DNA from: Proteobacteria bacterium UBA652
GTDB lineage: Bacteria > Pseudomonadota > Gammaproteobacteria > Nitrosococcales > Methylophagaceae
Assembly (NCBI GenBank): GCA_002299915.1
Contig: DBOG01000029.1
Location: forward strand, 1-13,513
Length of the DNA stretch: 13,513 nt
Reading direction: 5' to 3'
Under the pieces are notes generated by a model, which did not search any database, was not told the DNA's origin, and was given only the letters and a program-made list of their open reading frames with translations. The position numbers were made by a program, and so were the translations under genes. Shown here in pieces: positions 1 through 6,241 of this stretch; position 1 is the stretch's first letter, and the number at the start of each line of letters is the position of its first letter.

Positions 1-22
1 CTCCACTGCGGTCGAGATGACA
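1..22. repeat. Edge of a short REP-like palindromic repeat (truncated by window)
   Basis: The first 16 bases form an imperfect palindrome (CTC.AC.GC.GT.GAG) followed by ATGACA. Read on the minus strand it matches the pattern TGTCATCTCGACCGCAGTGGAG, which resembles the small dispersed repeats of the 'GTCAT-CTCGA...GCAGTGGAG' type known from intergenic regions of many bacteria. Only one partial copy is visible, so repetition cannot be shown from the window. It could instead be the distal arm of a terminator of the gene to the left. Confidence 0.35.
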
Positions 23-81
23 AGCGTGAAATGGCAGGAGAGGGCTTATTGGCGCAGCGTAACAAAACATCGTGGCAGGGC

Positions 82-110
82 TTGAATATACAATAAAAAG
101 CCAGTAGAAT
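82..110 (+). promoter_or_regulatory. Sigma70-type promoter of rpsO (-35 TTGAAT, 17 bp, -10 TAGAAT)
   Basis: TTGAAT at 82-87 and TAGAAT at 105-110 are separated by exactly 17 bp; each differs from the consensus at one or two positions. The start of transcription should fall near 117, leaving a leader of about 110 nt before rpsO. This is the best-looking promoter in the window, as expected for a ribosomal protein gene. Confidence 0.65.
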
Positions 111-183
111 ACTCGCTCTTAGATGGTTGGATATTTTGGTCTCTGCTCTGCAGGCGCTGGGATAATCCAGAATTTAACTCGTA

Positions 184-202
184 ACCCTTACCGTGTAAGG
201 GT
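184..202 (+). promoter_or_regulatory. rpsO leader hairpin, possible S15 autoregulatory element
   Basis: ACCCTTAC (184-191) pairs perfectly with GTAAGGGT (195-202) across a 3-nt loop, ending 14 nt before the GGAG ribosome binding site (217-220) and 23 nt before the ATG. A weaker hairpin, CTGG/CCAG (157-170), lies further upstream. S15 is known to repress its own mRNA by binding leader structure in several bacteria, and the placement fits such a role. That this hairpin is the binding site is inference. Confidence 0.4.
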
Positions 203-225
203 GTTATACAAAAGTTGGAGTATTT

Positions 226-495
226 ATGTCATTATCAGTTGAAGCAACAAAAGCAATCGTTGAGAAATATCAGCGTTCAGAAGGCGATACCGGCTCTGCC
301 GAAGTGCAAGTAGCATTATTAACCGCTCGCATTGCAGATCTCGCGCCCCATTTCGAAAAGAATATCCATGATCATCACTCACGCCAAGGCTTACTTAAAA
401 TGGTGAGTGGTCGTCGCAAATTACTCGATTATCTTAAAAAGAAAGACATTACGCGTTATCGCGAGCTAATCGCTAACCTAGGCCTACGCCGCTAA
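226..495 (+). CDS. rpsO: 30S ribosomal protein S15
   Basis: Encodes S15, a primary binding protein of the small ribosomal subunit. It binds the central domain of 16S rRNA, starts assembly of the platform and takes part in an intersubunit bridge. The product is 89 residues, the usual length of the family, and carries the typical features: an N-terminal helix with SEGDTGSAEVQVALLT at residues 18-33, the HHSRQGLLKMVSGRRKLLDYL segment at about 50-70, and a basic C-terminus ending in LRR. The ATG follows GGAG (217-220) by 5 nt. It lies directly upstream of pnp, the standard gammaproteobacterial order. Control probably acts through the strong promoter at 82-110 and through translational feedback on the leader hairpin. 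Confidence 0.98.
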   Translation: MSLSVEATKAIVEKYQRSEGDTGSAEVQVALLTARIADLAPHFEKNIHDHHSRQGLLKMVSGRRKLLDYLKKKDITRYRELIANLGLRR

Positions 496-521
496 GATGT
501 TATCAAATTATCGATAAAAAC

Positions 522-563
522 AATGCCCCTGAGATCTTTGATTTCAGGGGCATTTGTATTTTT
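522..563 (+). terminator. rpsO-pnp intergenic terminator, probably leaky
   Basis: An 11-bp perfect stem, AATGCCCCTGA (522-532) with TCAGGGGCATT (544-554), has an 11-nt loop and is followed by an interrupted T tract (TTTGTATTTTT, 553-563). I see no convincing promoter between this hairpin and pnp, so pnp probably depends on readthrough. A partial terminator between rpsO and pnp is known in E. coli. Confidence 0.75.
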
Positions 564-614
564 AATGCGTTGTTTCATGTGAGACACGTAATCCATCCAG
601 AAAGGAAATGAAAA

Positions 615-2693
615 GTGAATTCAGTTAAAAAGACAGTGCAATATGGGGAACATACGCTCAGCCTTGAAACCGGTAAGGTGGCACGCCAAGCAAGCGGTTC
701 AATCATTGCTAGCTTAGGTGAAACCTCTGTAATGGTCACCGTTGTGGGTAAAAAGCAGGTGCAACCGGGCCAAGGTTTTTTCCCGTTGACAGTAAATTAC
801 CAAGAGCGGACTTACTCAGCAGGTAAAATCCCGGGTGGGTTCTTTAAGCGTGAAGGTCGTCCTTCTGAAAAAGAAACCTTAACCTGTCGTTTGATTGATC
901 GCCCATTGCGTCCTTTATTTCCGAAAGGGTTTTTGAATGAGGTGCAGGTGATTGCAACGGTAATGGCATTAGATCCTGCTATTGACCCTGATATTCCGGC
1001 GATGATTGGTGCTTCTGCTGCCTTGACTATCTCTGGGATCCCATTTAGTGGCCCGATTGGTGGGGCGCGCGTGGGTTATATCAATGGTGAGTATGTGTTG
1101 AATCCAAGCAAAGAACAATTAGAAGCAAGCGAGTTAGATTTGGTTGTTGCGGGTACGGATAGTGCTGTGTTGATGGTTGAATCTGAAGCTTCTGAATTAT
1201 CAGAAGAGGTGATGTTGGGCTCGGTGATGTTTGGCCACGAAGCATTACAAGCGCCGATTGCGCTTATCAACGAATTAAAAGCAGAAGTGGGTAAAGAAGC
1301 ATGGGATTGGTCTGCGCCAGAAAAAGATCCTGCTATTTATGATGCGGTTAAAACAAAAGCATTGTCAGGTATTGAAGCAGCATACCAAATTAGTGATAGA
1401 TTAGCGCGTCAGGATGAATTGGCGACTGTGCGCACGGCAACGCTTGAGGCCTTGGCGCTTGAAAACAATGATTTACCTGTTGATGAAATAACAGGTGCAT
1501 TTGCAAAAATTGAAAAAGAATTGGTACGTGGCAAAATCATTGCAGGCGAAGCGCGGATTGATGGTCGTGATACGGCAACCGTACGCGAAGTAAGGGTTGA
1601 AACAACCGTATTGCCTCGCGTGCATGGCTCAGCCTTATTTACCCGTGGTGAAACCCAAGCGATTGTGGTCGCCACATTAGGTGCTGAACGCGATGCACAA
1701 ATGATTGATGCAGTTGAAGGTGAATACCGTGATCGTTTTATGTTGCATTATAACTTTCCGCCATTCTGTGTCGGTGAAACAGGTTTTGTGGGTTCGCCTA
1801 AGCGCCGTGAAATCGGTCATGGTAAATTAGCAAAACGAGGCATTATGGCTGTTATGCCTTCTGCTGAAGATTTTCCTTATGTGGTACGTGTTGTCTCAGA
1901 AATCACTGAATCTAACGGTTCAAGCTCGATGGCGTCTGTGTGTGGTACTTCATTGGCGTTAATGGATGCCGGTGTACCTATTAAGGCGCCTGTTGCCGGT
2001 ATTGCGATGGGCTTGATCAAAGAAGATAATGGTTATGCCGTCTTGACTGATATCTTGGGTGATGAAGATCACTTGGGCGATATGGACTTTAAAGTGGCGG
2101 GTACGGCAAAAGGTATTACGGCGCTTCAAATGGATATCAAGATTGAAGGCATCAATGAAGAAATCATGACAACGGCATTATCGCAAGCGCGCGATGGTCG
2201 TTTAACGATTTTGGAGACGATGAATGCAGATTTATCATCGCATCGTGAAGAAATGTCTGAATATGCACCGCGTATTATTACGATTAAAGTACATACGGAT
2301 AAAATCCGGGATGTGATTGGTAAGGGCGGCGCAACGATTCGTAGCTTAACGGAAGAAACGGGTGCGGTGATTGATATTGATGATGATGGTACGGTGCGGA
2401 TTTTCTCATCTGACTTTAATGCGGGTCAAGAAGCGCAACGTCGGATTGAACAAATCACAGCGGATGTTGAAGTCGGTGTGATTTATGAAGGTACGGTGGC
2501 TAAATTAATGGACTTCGGTGCATTCGTTACTATCTTGCCAGGTAAAGACGGCTTAGTGCATATCTCACAAATTTCTGATGAACGCGTTGAAAACGTGAGC
2601 GATAAATTATCAGAAGGCGATGTGATTAAAGTGAAAGTATTAGAAGTTGATCGTCAGGGTCGTATTCGCTTGAGCATGAAAGAAGTAGACTAA
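615..2693 (+). CDS. pnp: Polyribonucleotide nucleotidyltransferase (PNPase)
   Basis: 3'-to-5' phosphorolytic exoribonuclease of the degradosome and of mRNA and sRNA turnover in the cytoplasm. The 692 residues hold the complete order: first RNase PH domain (about 10-140), linker helices, second RNase PH domain (about 310-540) with GSSSMASVCG at 435-444 and the probable catalytic D485, D491 and K493, then a KH domain with GKGG at 569-572 and an S1 domain (about 618-688). The protein stops right after S1 and lacks the short Ala/Pro/Glu-rich tail of E. coli PNPase, which is about 19 residues longer. The start is GTG: AGGA at 603-606 sits 8 nt before it, whereas the ATG at 608 opens a different frame that ends after six codons. 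It is probably co-transcribed with rpsO across the leaky terminator. Confidence 0.97.
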   Translation: MNSVKKTVQYGEHTLSLETGKVARQASGSIIASLGETSVMVTVVGKKQVQPGQGFFPLTVNYQERTYSAGKIPGGFFKREGRPSEKETLTCRLIDRPLRPLFPKGFLNEVQVIATVMALDPAIDPDIPAMIGASAALTISGIPFSGPIGGARVGYINGEYVLNPSKEQLEASELDLVVAGTDSAVLMVESEASELSEEVMLGSVMFGHEALQAPIALINELKAEVGKEAWDWSAPEKDPAIYDAVKTKALSGIEAAYQISDRLARQDELATVRTATLEALALENNDLPVDEITGAFAKIEKELVRGKIIAGEARIDGRDTATVREVRVETTVLPRVHGSALFTRGETQAIVVATLGAERDAQMIDAVEGEYRDRFMLHYNFPPFCVGETGFVGSPKRREIGHGKLAKRGIMAVMPSAEDFPYVVRVVSEITESNGSSSMASVCGTSLALMDAGVPIKAPVAGIAMGLIKEDNGYAVLTDILGDEDHLGDMDFKVAGTAKGITALQMDIKIEGINEEIMTTALSQARDGRLTILETMNADLSSHREEMSEYAPRIITIKVHTDKIRDVIGKGGATIRSLTEETGAVIDIDDDGTVRIFSSDFNAGQEAQRRIEQITADVEVGVIYEGTVAKLMDFGAFVTILPGKDGLVHISQISDERVENVSDKLSEGDVIKVKVLEVDRQGRIRLSMKEVD

Positions 2694-2711
2694 ATCTAGG
2701 GTTTAACCTAC

Positions 2712-2747
2712 AAAAAAGGCGCCTTATGAAAGTAGGGCGCCTTTTTT
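2712..2747. terminator. Bidirectional intrinsic terminator between pnp and the SIMPL gene
   Basis: AAAAAAGGCGCC (2712-2723) and GGCGCCTTTTTT (2736-2747) are perfect inverted arms around a 12-nt loop. The GC core is GGCGCC, and each strand reads into a run of six Ts. It lies between the stops of two convergent genes, 19 nt after pnp and 27 nt beyond the end of the minus-strand gene, and so can serve both. Confidence 0.9.
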
Positions 2748-2773
2748 ATTGAGCTAAATTCAGTCTACCTAGT

Positions 2774-3493
2774 CTAGTCAGACAAATAATATTCCACAGT
2801 AGTCACGACCCTGACTTTCTTAATATGCGGATTATTCGTGTCACGAGGGCTAATACTAAATTGGCCTTGTGAAGCTTTTCTGATTTTACCCAGCGAACTC
2901 TCGGAATCATCAGCAAATTTCTCAGCCACCTCGCGGGCTTTGACGGTTGCTTCCGCAATCATTTCAGGTTTGATTTCATTGAGTTTGGTAAAAATATATT
3001 CGGTGACAAGTTGGTAATCGTTACCGGTAAATACAATGCCTTCTTTACCGAGTTTAGATAAAGAACCCATCACGGCCCGAACAGCATCAATATTTTTAGA
3101 ATAAACGGTTACGGTTTGCATGGCGGAATAACGAAATTCTGGCAGCTCCCCCCCTCCATATTGATGTATTGATTTATCGATGATAGCAGGGCTTGAGAGT
3201 GTAATTACATCTGCACTGATACCACCTTTTTCAAGAAAGCTACGGATCTTAGCGGTGTTGGCATCAATTTTAGTATATAAATCCGTTAAGTCATTGCTCG
3301 CGACATTAAATTGAATCGGCCAAATCACGATATCAGCAGGATATTCCCGTTCCGAGAGCCCTTTTACGGTAACAGTTCGATCAAGCGCTTTATGTTTAAG
3401 CGCGGCGGAGCCGACTAAGTCGCCCAGCGCAGCTAAACCTAGAAATAAGAATACGCCCAAAATAAGGGCCGCCAATTTATAATCCTTTTGCAT
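2774..3493 (-). CDS. SIMPL domain (DUF541) protein, membrane-anchored
   Basis: A 239-residue protein of the SIMPL/DUF541 family, related to E. coli YggE. A hydrophobic segment at residues 7-31 is either an uncleaved anchor or a signal sequence, placing the rest in the periplasm. The family signature begins at TVTVKGLSEREYPADIVIW (about 40-58), with the repeated beta-alpha body to the end and a typical final strand (VRVVTTVEYYL). The biochemical function of the family is unsettled; YggE has been linked to oxidative stress, which is not evidence for this protein. The ATG follows AAGGAG (3505-3500) by 6 nt. It lies 82 nt downstream of the TerB-like gene on the same strand, so it may be co-transcribed or have its own promoter. 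A run of seven Gs on the coding strand (3154-3148) encodes GGG at about residue 114. It shares the terminator at 2712-2747 with pnp. Confidence 0.85.
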   Translation of the reverse strand: MQKDYKLAALILGVFLFLGLAALGDLVGSAALKHKALDRTVTVKGLSEREYPADIVIWPIQFNVASNDLTDLYTKIDANTAKIRSFLEKGGISADVITLSSPAIIDKSIHQYGGGELPEFRYSAMQTVTVYSKNIDAVRAVMGSLSKLGKEGIVFTGNDYQLVTEYIFTKLNEIKPEMIAEATVKAREVAEKFADDSESSLGKIRKASQGQFSISPRDTNNPHIKKVRVVTTVEYYLSD

Positions 3494-3575
3494 AATATGC
3501 TCCTTTTATTGTTGACAACATTAAACTGTGACTATTTCTTTTAGCGTTGGTTCATGTATTAAATAAATCAGCGTG

Positions 3576-4109
3576 TTACCAAGTTGTTTCATCTGCTTGG
3601 CCAAGAGAGAGTTCTTGGGTGATGATACGGAGCATCTCTTGTGCATTGGGATGCATTGTATCAGTATTATTTGCCACTTCTGTTATCAATGCTAAGGCAG
3701 ATTCAGATTGAGTTTCTGTAAAAGCAGTTTTGCTGGGAGCGAGAAATTTCGGAATGCTTTTATTGAGTTCAGTGCCATCAGCCAGTAGATAACTACTTGA
3801 GATCAATAAACCCGCAGCCTCTTTTTTGGATAAATTAAATTTATTTTCAAATATATTGAGTAAGTGTGTTTTATCTTCGCGGGTCATATCACCATCTGAC
3901 TTTGCGATGGCGACCATAAGAATGGCAGTGGCATCTAAGGGCTCTTCTATTCTAAAAATTGGGTTACCATCGTGTTTCTTACGCCATTTACGGCGTCTAT
4001 TCCATAGGAATGGGTTAAGACCTCCCAAATCAATTCCAGCATTGGCAAGCCGACTGAGTAACACTAAAATGGTGACAATAGTACCGAGTAGGGCGAGCAC
4101 AATATGCAT
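3576..4109 (-). CDS. TerB-like domain protein with N-terminal membrane anchor
   Basis: The 177-residue product has one hydrophobic segment (residues 2-20), then GLNPFLWNRRRKWRKK (29-44), a strongly basic stretch that should stay on the cytoplasmic side. An all-helical domain of the TerB/tellurite-resistance superfamily follows (about 58-168), recognised from the pattern AILMVAIAKSDGDMTREDK (62-80). The acidic residues SDGDMTREDK resemble the conserved acidic stretch of TerB. TerB proteins are linked to tellurite and envelope stress responses, but no other ter gene is nearby, so a role in tellurite resistance should not be assumed. The ATG follows AGGA by 6-7 nt. It is divergent from the lipoprotein methyltransferase gene and upstream of the SIMPL gene. 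Confidence 0.75.
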   Translation of the reverse strand: MHIVLALLGTIVTILVLLSRLANAGIDLGGLNPFLWNRRRKWRKKHDGNPIFRIEEPLDATAILMVAIAKSDGDMTREDKTHLLNIFENKFNLSKKEAAGLLISSSYLLADGTELNKSIPKFLAPSKTAFTETQSESALALITEVANNTDTMHPNAQEMLRIITQELSLGQADETTW

Positions 4110-4166
4110 ATATATTCCTATGAATTATAAAACTAAATTTTTTTTAGATTGTCTTTATAGTAACAT

Positions 4167-4190
4167 TGTCCTAATTGATAAAATAGGATA
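4167..4190 (+). promoter_or_regulatory. Hairpin enclosing the ribosome binding site of the 4199 gene
   Basis: TGTCCTA (4167-4173) can pair with TAGGATA (4184-4190), with one G-T pair and a 10-nt loop. The 3' arm holds AGGA (4185-4188), the only ribosome-binding-like sequence before the ATG at 4199. If the transcript starts upstream of 4167, the site would be masked. The dyad could also be a DNA operator in this 89-bp divergent region. No clear -35/-10 pair is visible here. Confidence 0.3.
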
Positions 4191-4198
4191 CATTTAAA

Positions 4199-5041
4199 AT
4201 GCCAACATTACGTTCCCCCCAATTGATATTAGCATTGCTGCTACCATTACTACTCACTGCTTGTGAACAGGACAAGCAAACGACGGGACAAGCAATAGTG
4301 GATAATGGTTTGTCAGCCGTGATTAGTGGTGAACACCGGTCGGCGGCGAATCAAGATCGCGATCAGTATCGTCATCCGCAGCAGACACTTGAATTTTTCG
4401 GGGTATCACCAGAGATGACTGTGGTAGAAGTTTGGCCGGGTGGCGGTTGGTATACTGAAATTTTGGCGCCTTGGATTAAGCAAGGAGGTGGGCAATATAT
4501 TTCAGCTGGGTTTTTCCCTGATGCCCAACCTGAATATAGACAGAAAATACAATTGCGATATGAAGCCTTGTTAGCTGAGCTTCCTACGCAATATGATCAG
4601 GTTGTTTATGCGGGGTTAGGAAAAGAGGTGAATTGTGATGTTGCAGATGCTGGCAGTGTGGATGCGGTGCTTACTTTTCGTAATGTACATAATTGGCTGA
4701 AGGATGACCACGCGGCCGAGATGTTTAATACCTTTTATAAGCTGTTAAAACCAGGTGGCGTATTAGGGGTGACCGAACATCGGGCATTGCCGGACACAGA
4801 CTTAGCAACCATGAAAAAATCAGGCTATGTAACACAAGACTTGGTGATTTCATTGGCGAAAGAAGCAGGGTTTGTATTGGAAGAATCGTCAGAAATCAAT
4901 GCCAATGCATCAGATAATACAGATCACCCAAAAGGCGTATGGACCTTACCGCCTAGTTTACGTCTAGGCGATGAAAATCGAGCAGATTATTTGGCGATTG
5001 GTGAAAGTGACCGAATGACGCTACGCTTTAGAAAGCCCTAA
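4199..5041 (+). CDS. Predicted lipoprotein with class I methyltransferase fold (COG4798-like)
   Basis: The 280 residues begin with a lipoprotein signal peptide: a basic start, a Leu-rich core and the lipobox LLTAC with Cys22. The next residue is Glu rather than Asp, which favours the outer membrane. The mature part has a Rossmann methyltransferase pattern: TVVEVWPGGGWYTEILAP (74-91) in the place of motif I, LTFRNVHNWL (158-167) as the acceptor-side strand, LLKPGGVLGVTEHR (182-195) as the later motif. It matches a family of 'predicted methyltransferases' that often carry export signals. What it methylates, or whether it does at all in the periplasm, where S-adenosylmethionine is not known to be available, is unknown. 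AGGA lies 10 nt before the ATG, partly inside a hairpin. Its stop codon interlocks with that of the convergent DUF1353 gene. Confidence 0.85.
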   Translation: MPTLRSPQLILALLLPLLLTACEQDKQTTGQAIVDNGLSAVISGEHRSAANQDRDQYRHPQQTLEFFGVSPEMTVVEVWPGGGWYTEILAPWIKQGGGQYISAGFFPDAQPEYRQKIQLRYEALLAELPTQYDQVVYAGLGKEVNCDVADAGSVDAVLTFRNVHNWLKDDHAAEMFNTFYKLLKPGGVLGVTEHRALPDTDLATMKKSGYVTQDLVISLAKEAGFVLEESSEINANASDNTDHPKGVWTLPPSLRLGDENRADYLAIGESDRMTLRFRKP

Positions 5042-5520
5042 ATCCTTAATTGCTCAAGGCTACGCGCAAATATACCCGGACGGTTAACGGTCACGGAGAA
5101 GGCAGTATCTGCATCATTGGCCACACGGTTTAAACCCGCTTCTTTATCCCATTTATTGCGCTTCCACGCCATACTACCAAAGGTACGAACGGCGCGATAA
5201 ATGAGCCGTTTTCGTACTAACGGCACATTGAGCACCGCCATCGCCTCCAACATAATGGCATCTGCTTGTGCTCTTGATCGGCTTTGGTCCCAATATAGCC
5301 AATCATGAATAATAGCGGCTTTACCGTAAATACCCCATTTGGGCAATGCCCACCATAATACACGGGGCACAGAGGCAAAATCAGTGACAAAACCATTGGT
5401 AACTTGCACCGTATCACCACTATTTTCACTACCCACATCATAGCCAAAATTGCTGACAATCATCCATGATTTGCCATCAGTGAGTGGGGTCACCAGCAAG
5501 GGTGCGGTGAATTGACTCAT
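5038..5520 (-). CDS. DUF1353 family protein
   Basis: The 160-residue protein is recognised as DUF1353 from TDFASVPRVLWWALPKWG (46-63) followed by AAIIHDWLYW (68-77), the two conserved blocks of the family. No signal peptide or membrane segment is visible, so it is probably cytoplasmic. The His-Asp pair in HDWLY and the Asp in TDFASVPR suggest a metal or catalytic site, but this is a guess; the function of the family is unknown and many members are in phages. Its ATG overlaps the stop of the small lipoprotein gene (ATGA), and no good ribosome binding site precedes it, so translation is probably coupled. No other phage gene is near. Its stop (5040-5038) interlocks with the stop of the plus-strand methyltransferase gene. 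Confidence 0.8.
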   Translation of the reverse strand: MSQFTAPLLVTPLTDGKSWMIVSNFGYDVGSENSGDTVQVTNGFVTDFASVPRVLWWALPKWGIYGKAAIIHDWLYWDQSRSRAQADAIMLEAMAVLNVPLVRKRLIYRAVRTFGSMAWKRNKWDKEAGLNRVANDADTAFSVTVNRPGIFARSLEQLRI

Positions 5521-5732
5521 TGCGTATTACCGTCCATTGCTTTGATGGTTTGGCGTTGTTGTTCCATGACATCCAACATCATTTGTTCGGTTTCTTTGGC
5601 TTTTTCTAGCGCATCAAGTTGGGTTTGGAAGACTCTTTCTTGGCTGGTAACTTCTTCAACCACAGCGTCTTCACCATTATCTGAGCAGGCGATTAAGGTA
5701 GAAAACAAAAAGAATATAATGAATCGATACAT
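5517..5732 (-). CDS. Small coiled-coil lipoprotein, function unknown
   Basis: A 71-residue protein with a short signal peptide and lipobox LIAC (13-16), giving a lipidated Cys16 followed by Ser, so outer membrane is likely. The mature chain of about 55 residues is acidic at first (DNGEDAVVEEV) and then a predicted helix or coiled coil rich in Glu, Gln, Lys and Met (residues 28-65). I do not recognise a family. AGGA lies about 10 nt before the ATG. The gene starts 16 nt after the LEA14-type lipoprotein gene and ends inside the start of the DUF1353 gene (4-nt ATGA overlap). This tight packing supports it as a real gene despite its size. Confidence 0.7.
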   Translation of the reverse strand: MYRFIIFFLFSTLIACSDNGEDAVVEEVTSQERVFQTQLDALEKAKETEQMMLDVMEQQRQTIKAMDGNTQ

Positions 5733-5748
5733 GAGGGAAAATTCCTAA

Positions 5749-6210
5749 TTATGGCAATAATGCTTTAATAACATCGGTAACAGATAATGCGCCTTTTTTG
5801 GAAAAAGGCAGTTGACCAACAGCGGTGTCGATACCACCACTGAAATGATAATTTGCTTCTTGTTTGCTGAACACACTTTGTGCCGCATCAATCAGTGCAT
5901 CGGTATCAAATGAGATAGGGAGCGTGACTATTTGAGTGGTTTGTGCGGCAAGGCTTTCTTCTGTCTCTGCCGCAATAGAGCCGATGGCGAGTTGATTCAG
6001 CTTGAAATTACCATTCAGACTTGAAATAGGTAGTGGGAAGGGGTTGGGGTTATATAAATTAATATCAAAGATAACTCTTTTGTCTGCTATTGAAAAAGAT
6101 TTAAGTTGGATCCCCTTAATCTCGGGAGATTCGACTAATGTATTGATTAACCCAGAGTTACACGCCATGAGGCTGAGCGATAAGAACAAAATAGTGAATA
6201 ATTTCTTCAT
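5749..6210 (-). CDS. LEA14/WHy-domain lipoprotein (LEA type 2 family)
   Basis: The 153 residues start with a lipoprotein signal peptide with lipobox LMAC (14-17; Cys17 then Asn). The rest is one LEA type 2 / WHy domain: IKGIQLKSFSI (31-41), then FDINLYNPNPFPLPISSLNG (48-67) with the characteristic NPNPFPLP, and IVTLPISFD (93-101) as a later strand. Bacterial members are usually small outer-membrane lipoproteins; a stress or desiccation role is inferred from the plant proteins and is not shown here. AGGAG precedes the ATG by about 7 nt. It follows hemH by 31 nt and is followed by the small lipoprotein gene, probably in one operon. Confidence 0.85.
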   Translation of the reverse strand: MKKLFTILFLSLSLMACNSGLINTLVESPEIKGIQLKSFSIADKRVIFDINLYNPNPFPLPISSLNGNFKLNQLAIGSIAAETEESLAAQTTQIVTLPISFDTDALIDAAQSVFSKQEANYHFSGGIDTAVGQLPFSKKGALSVTDVIKALLP

Positions 6211-6226
6211 TTTATCTCCTAAGAAT

Positions 6227-6239
6227 TATAGAGTCTATA
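6227..6239. promoter_or_regulatory. Perfect 13-bp palindrome between hemH and the LEA14 gene
   Basis: TATAGA-G-TCTATA is a perfect dyad in the 31-bp gap between the hemH stop and the LEA14-type start. Imperfect extensions (CTAAGAAT and ATTCTAG) reach about 25 bp in all and touch the AGGAG of the downstream gene on the minus strand. No T run follows, so a terminator is unlikely. It could be an operator or an mRNA hairpin that modulates translation. Confidence 0.3.
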
Positions 6240-6241
6240 TT

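Noticed and set aside
1..96. Open frame from the window edge that could be the end of an upstream gene such as truB
   Set aside because: The 31 residues are not recognisable as TruB or another family, and the first bases look like a non-coding repeat.
570..598. Promoter for pnp starting from TTGTTT at 570
   Set aside because: No acceptable -10 lies 16-18 bp downstream.
3579..3600. CCAAG/CTTGG hairpin at the 3' end of the TerB-like gene as a terminator
   Set aside because: Only five base pairs with a 12-nt loop, and no T run follows on the minus strand.
3576..4109. Reading the TerB-like gene as evidence for a tellurite-resistance or defence island
   Set aside because: No terA, terC, terD, terE or other island genes are nearby; a single anchored TerB-like domain does not support that.
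3826..4197. 123-codon open frame on the plus strand
   Set aside because: It is antisense to the TerB-like gene for most of its length, and its translation looks like no protein family.
5038..5520. Reading the DUF1353 gene as a prophage remnant
   Set aside because: Neighbours are ordinary chromosomal genes, it is coupled to a lipoprotein gene, and there is no integrase, structural gene or attachment-like repeat.
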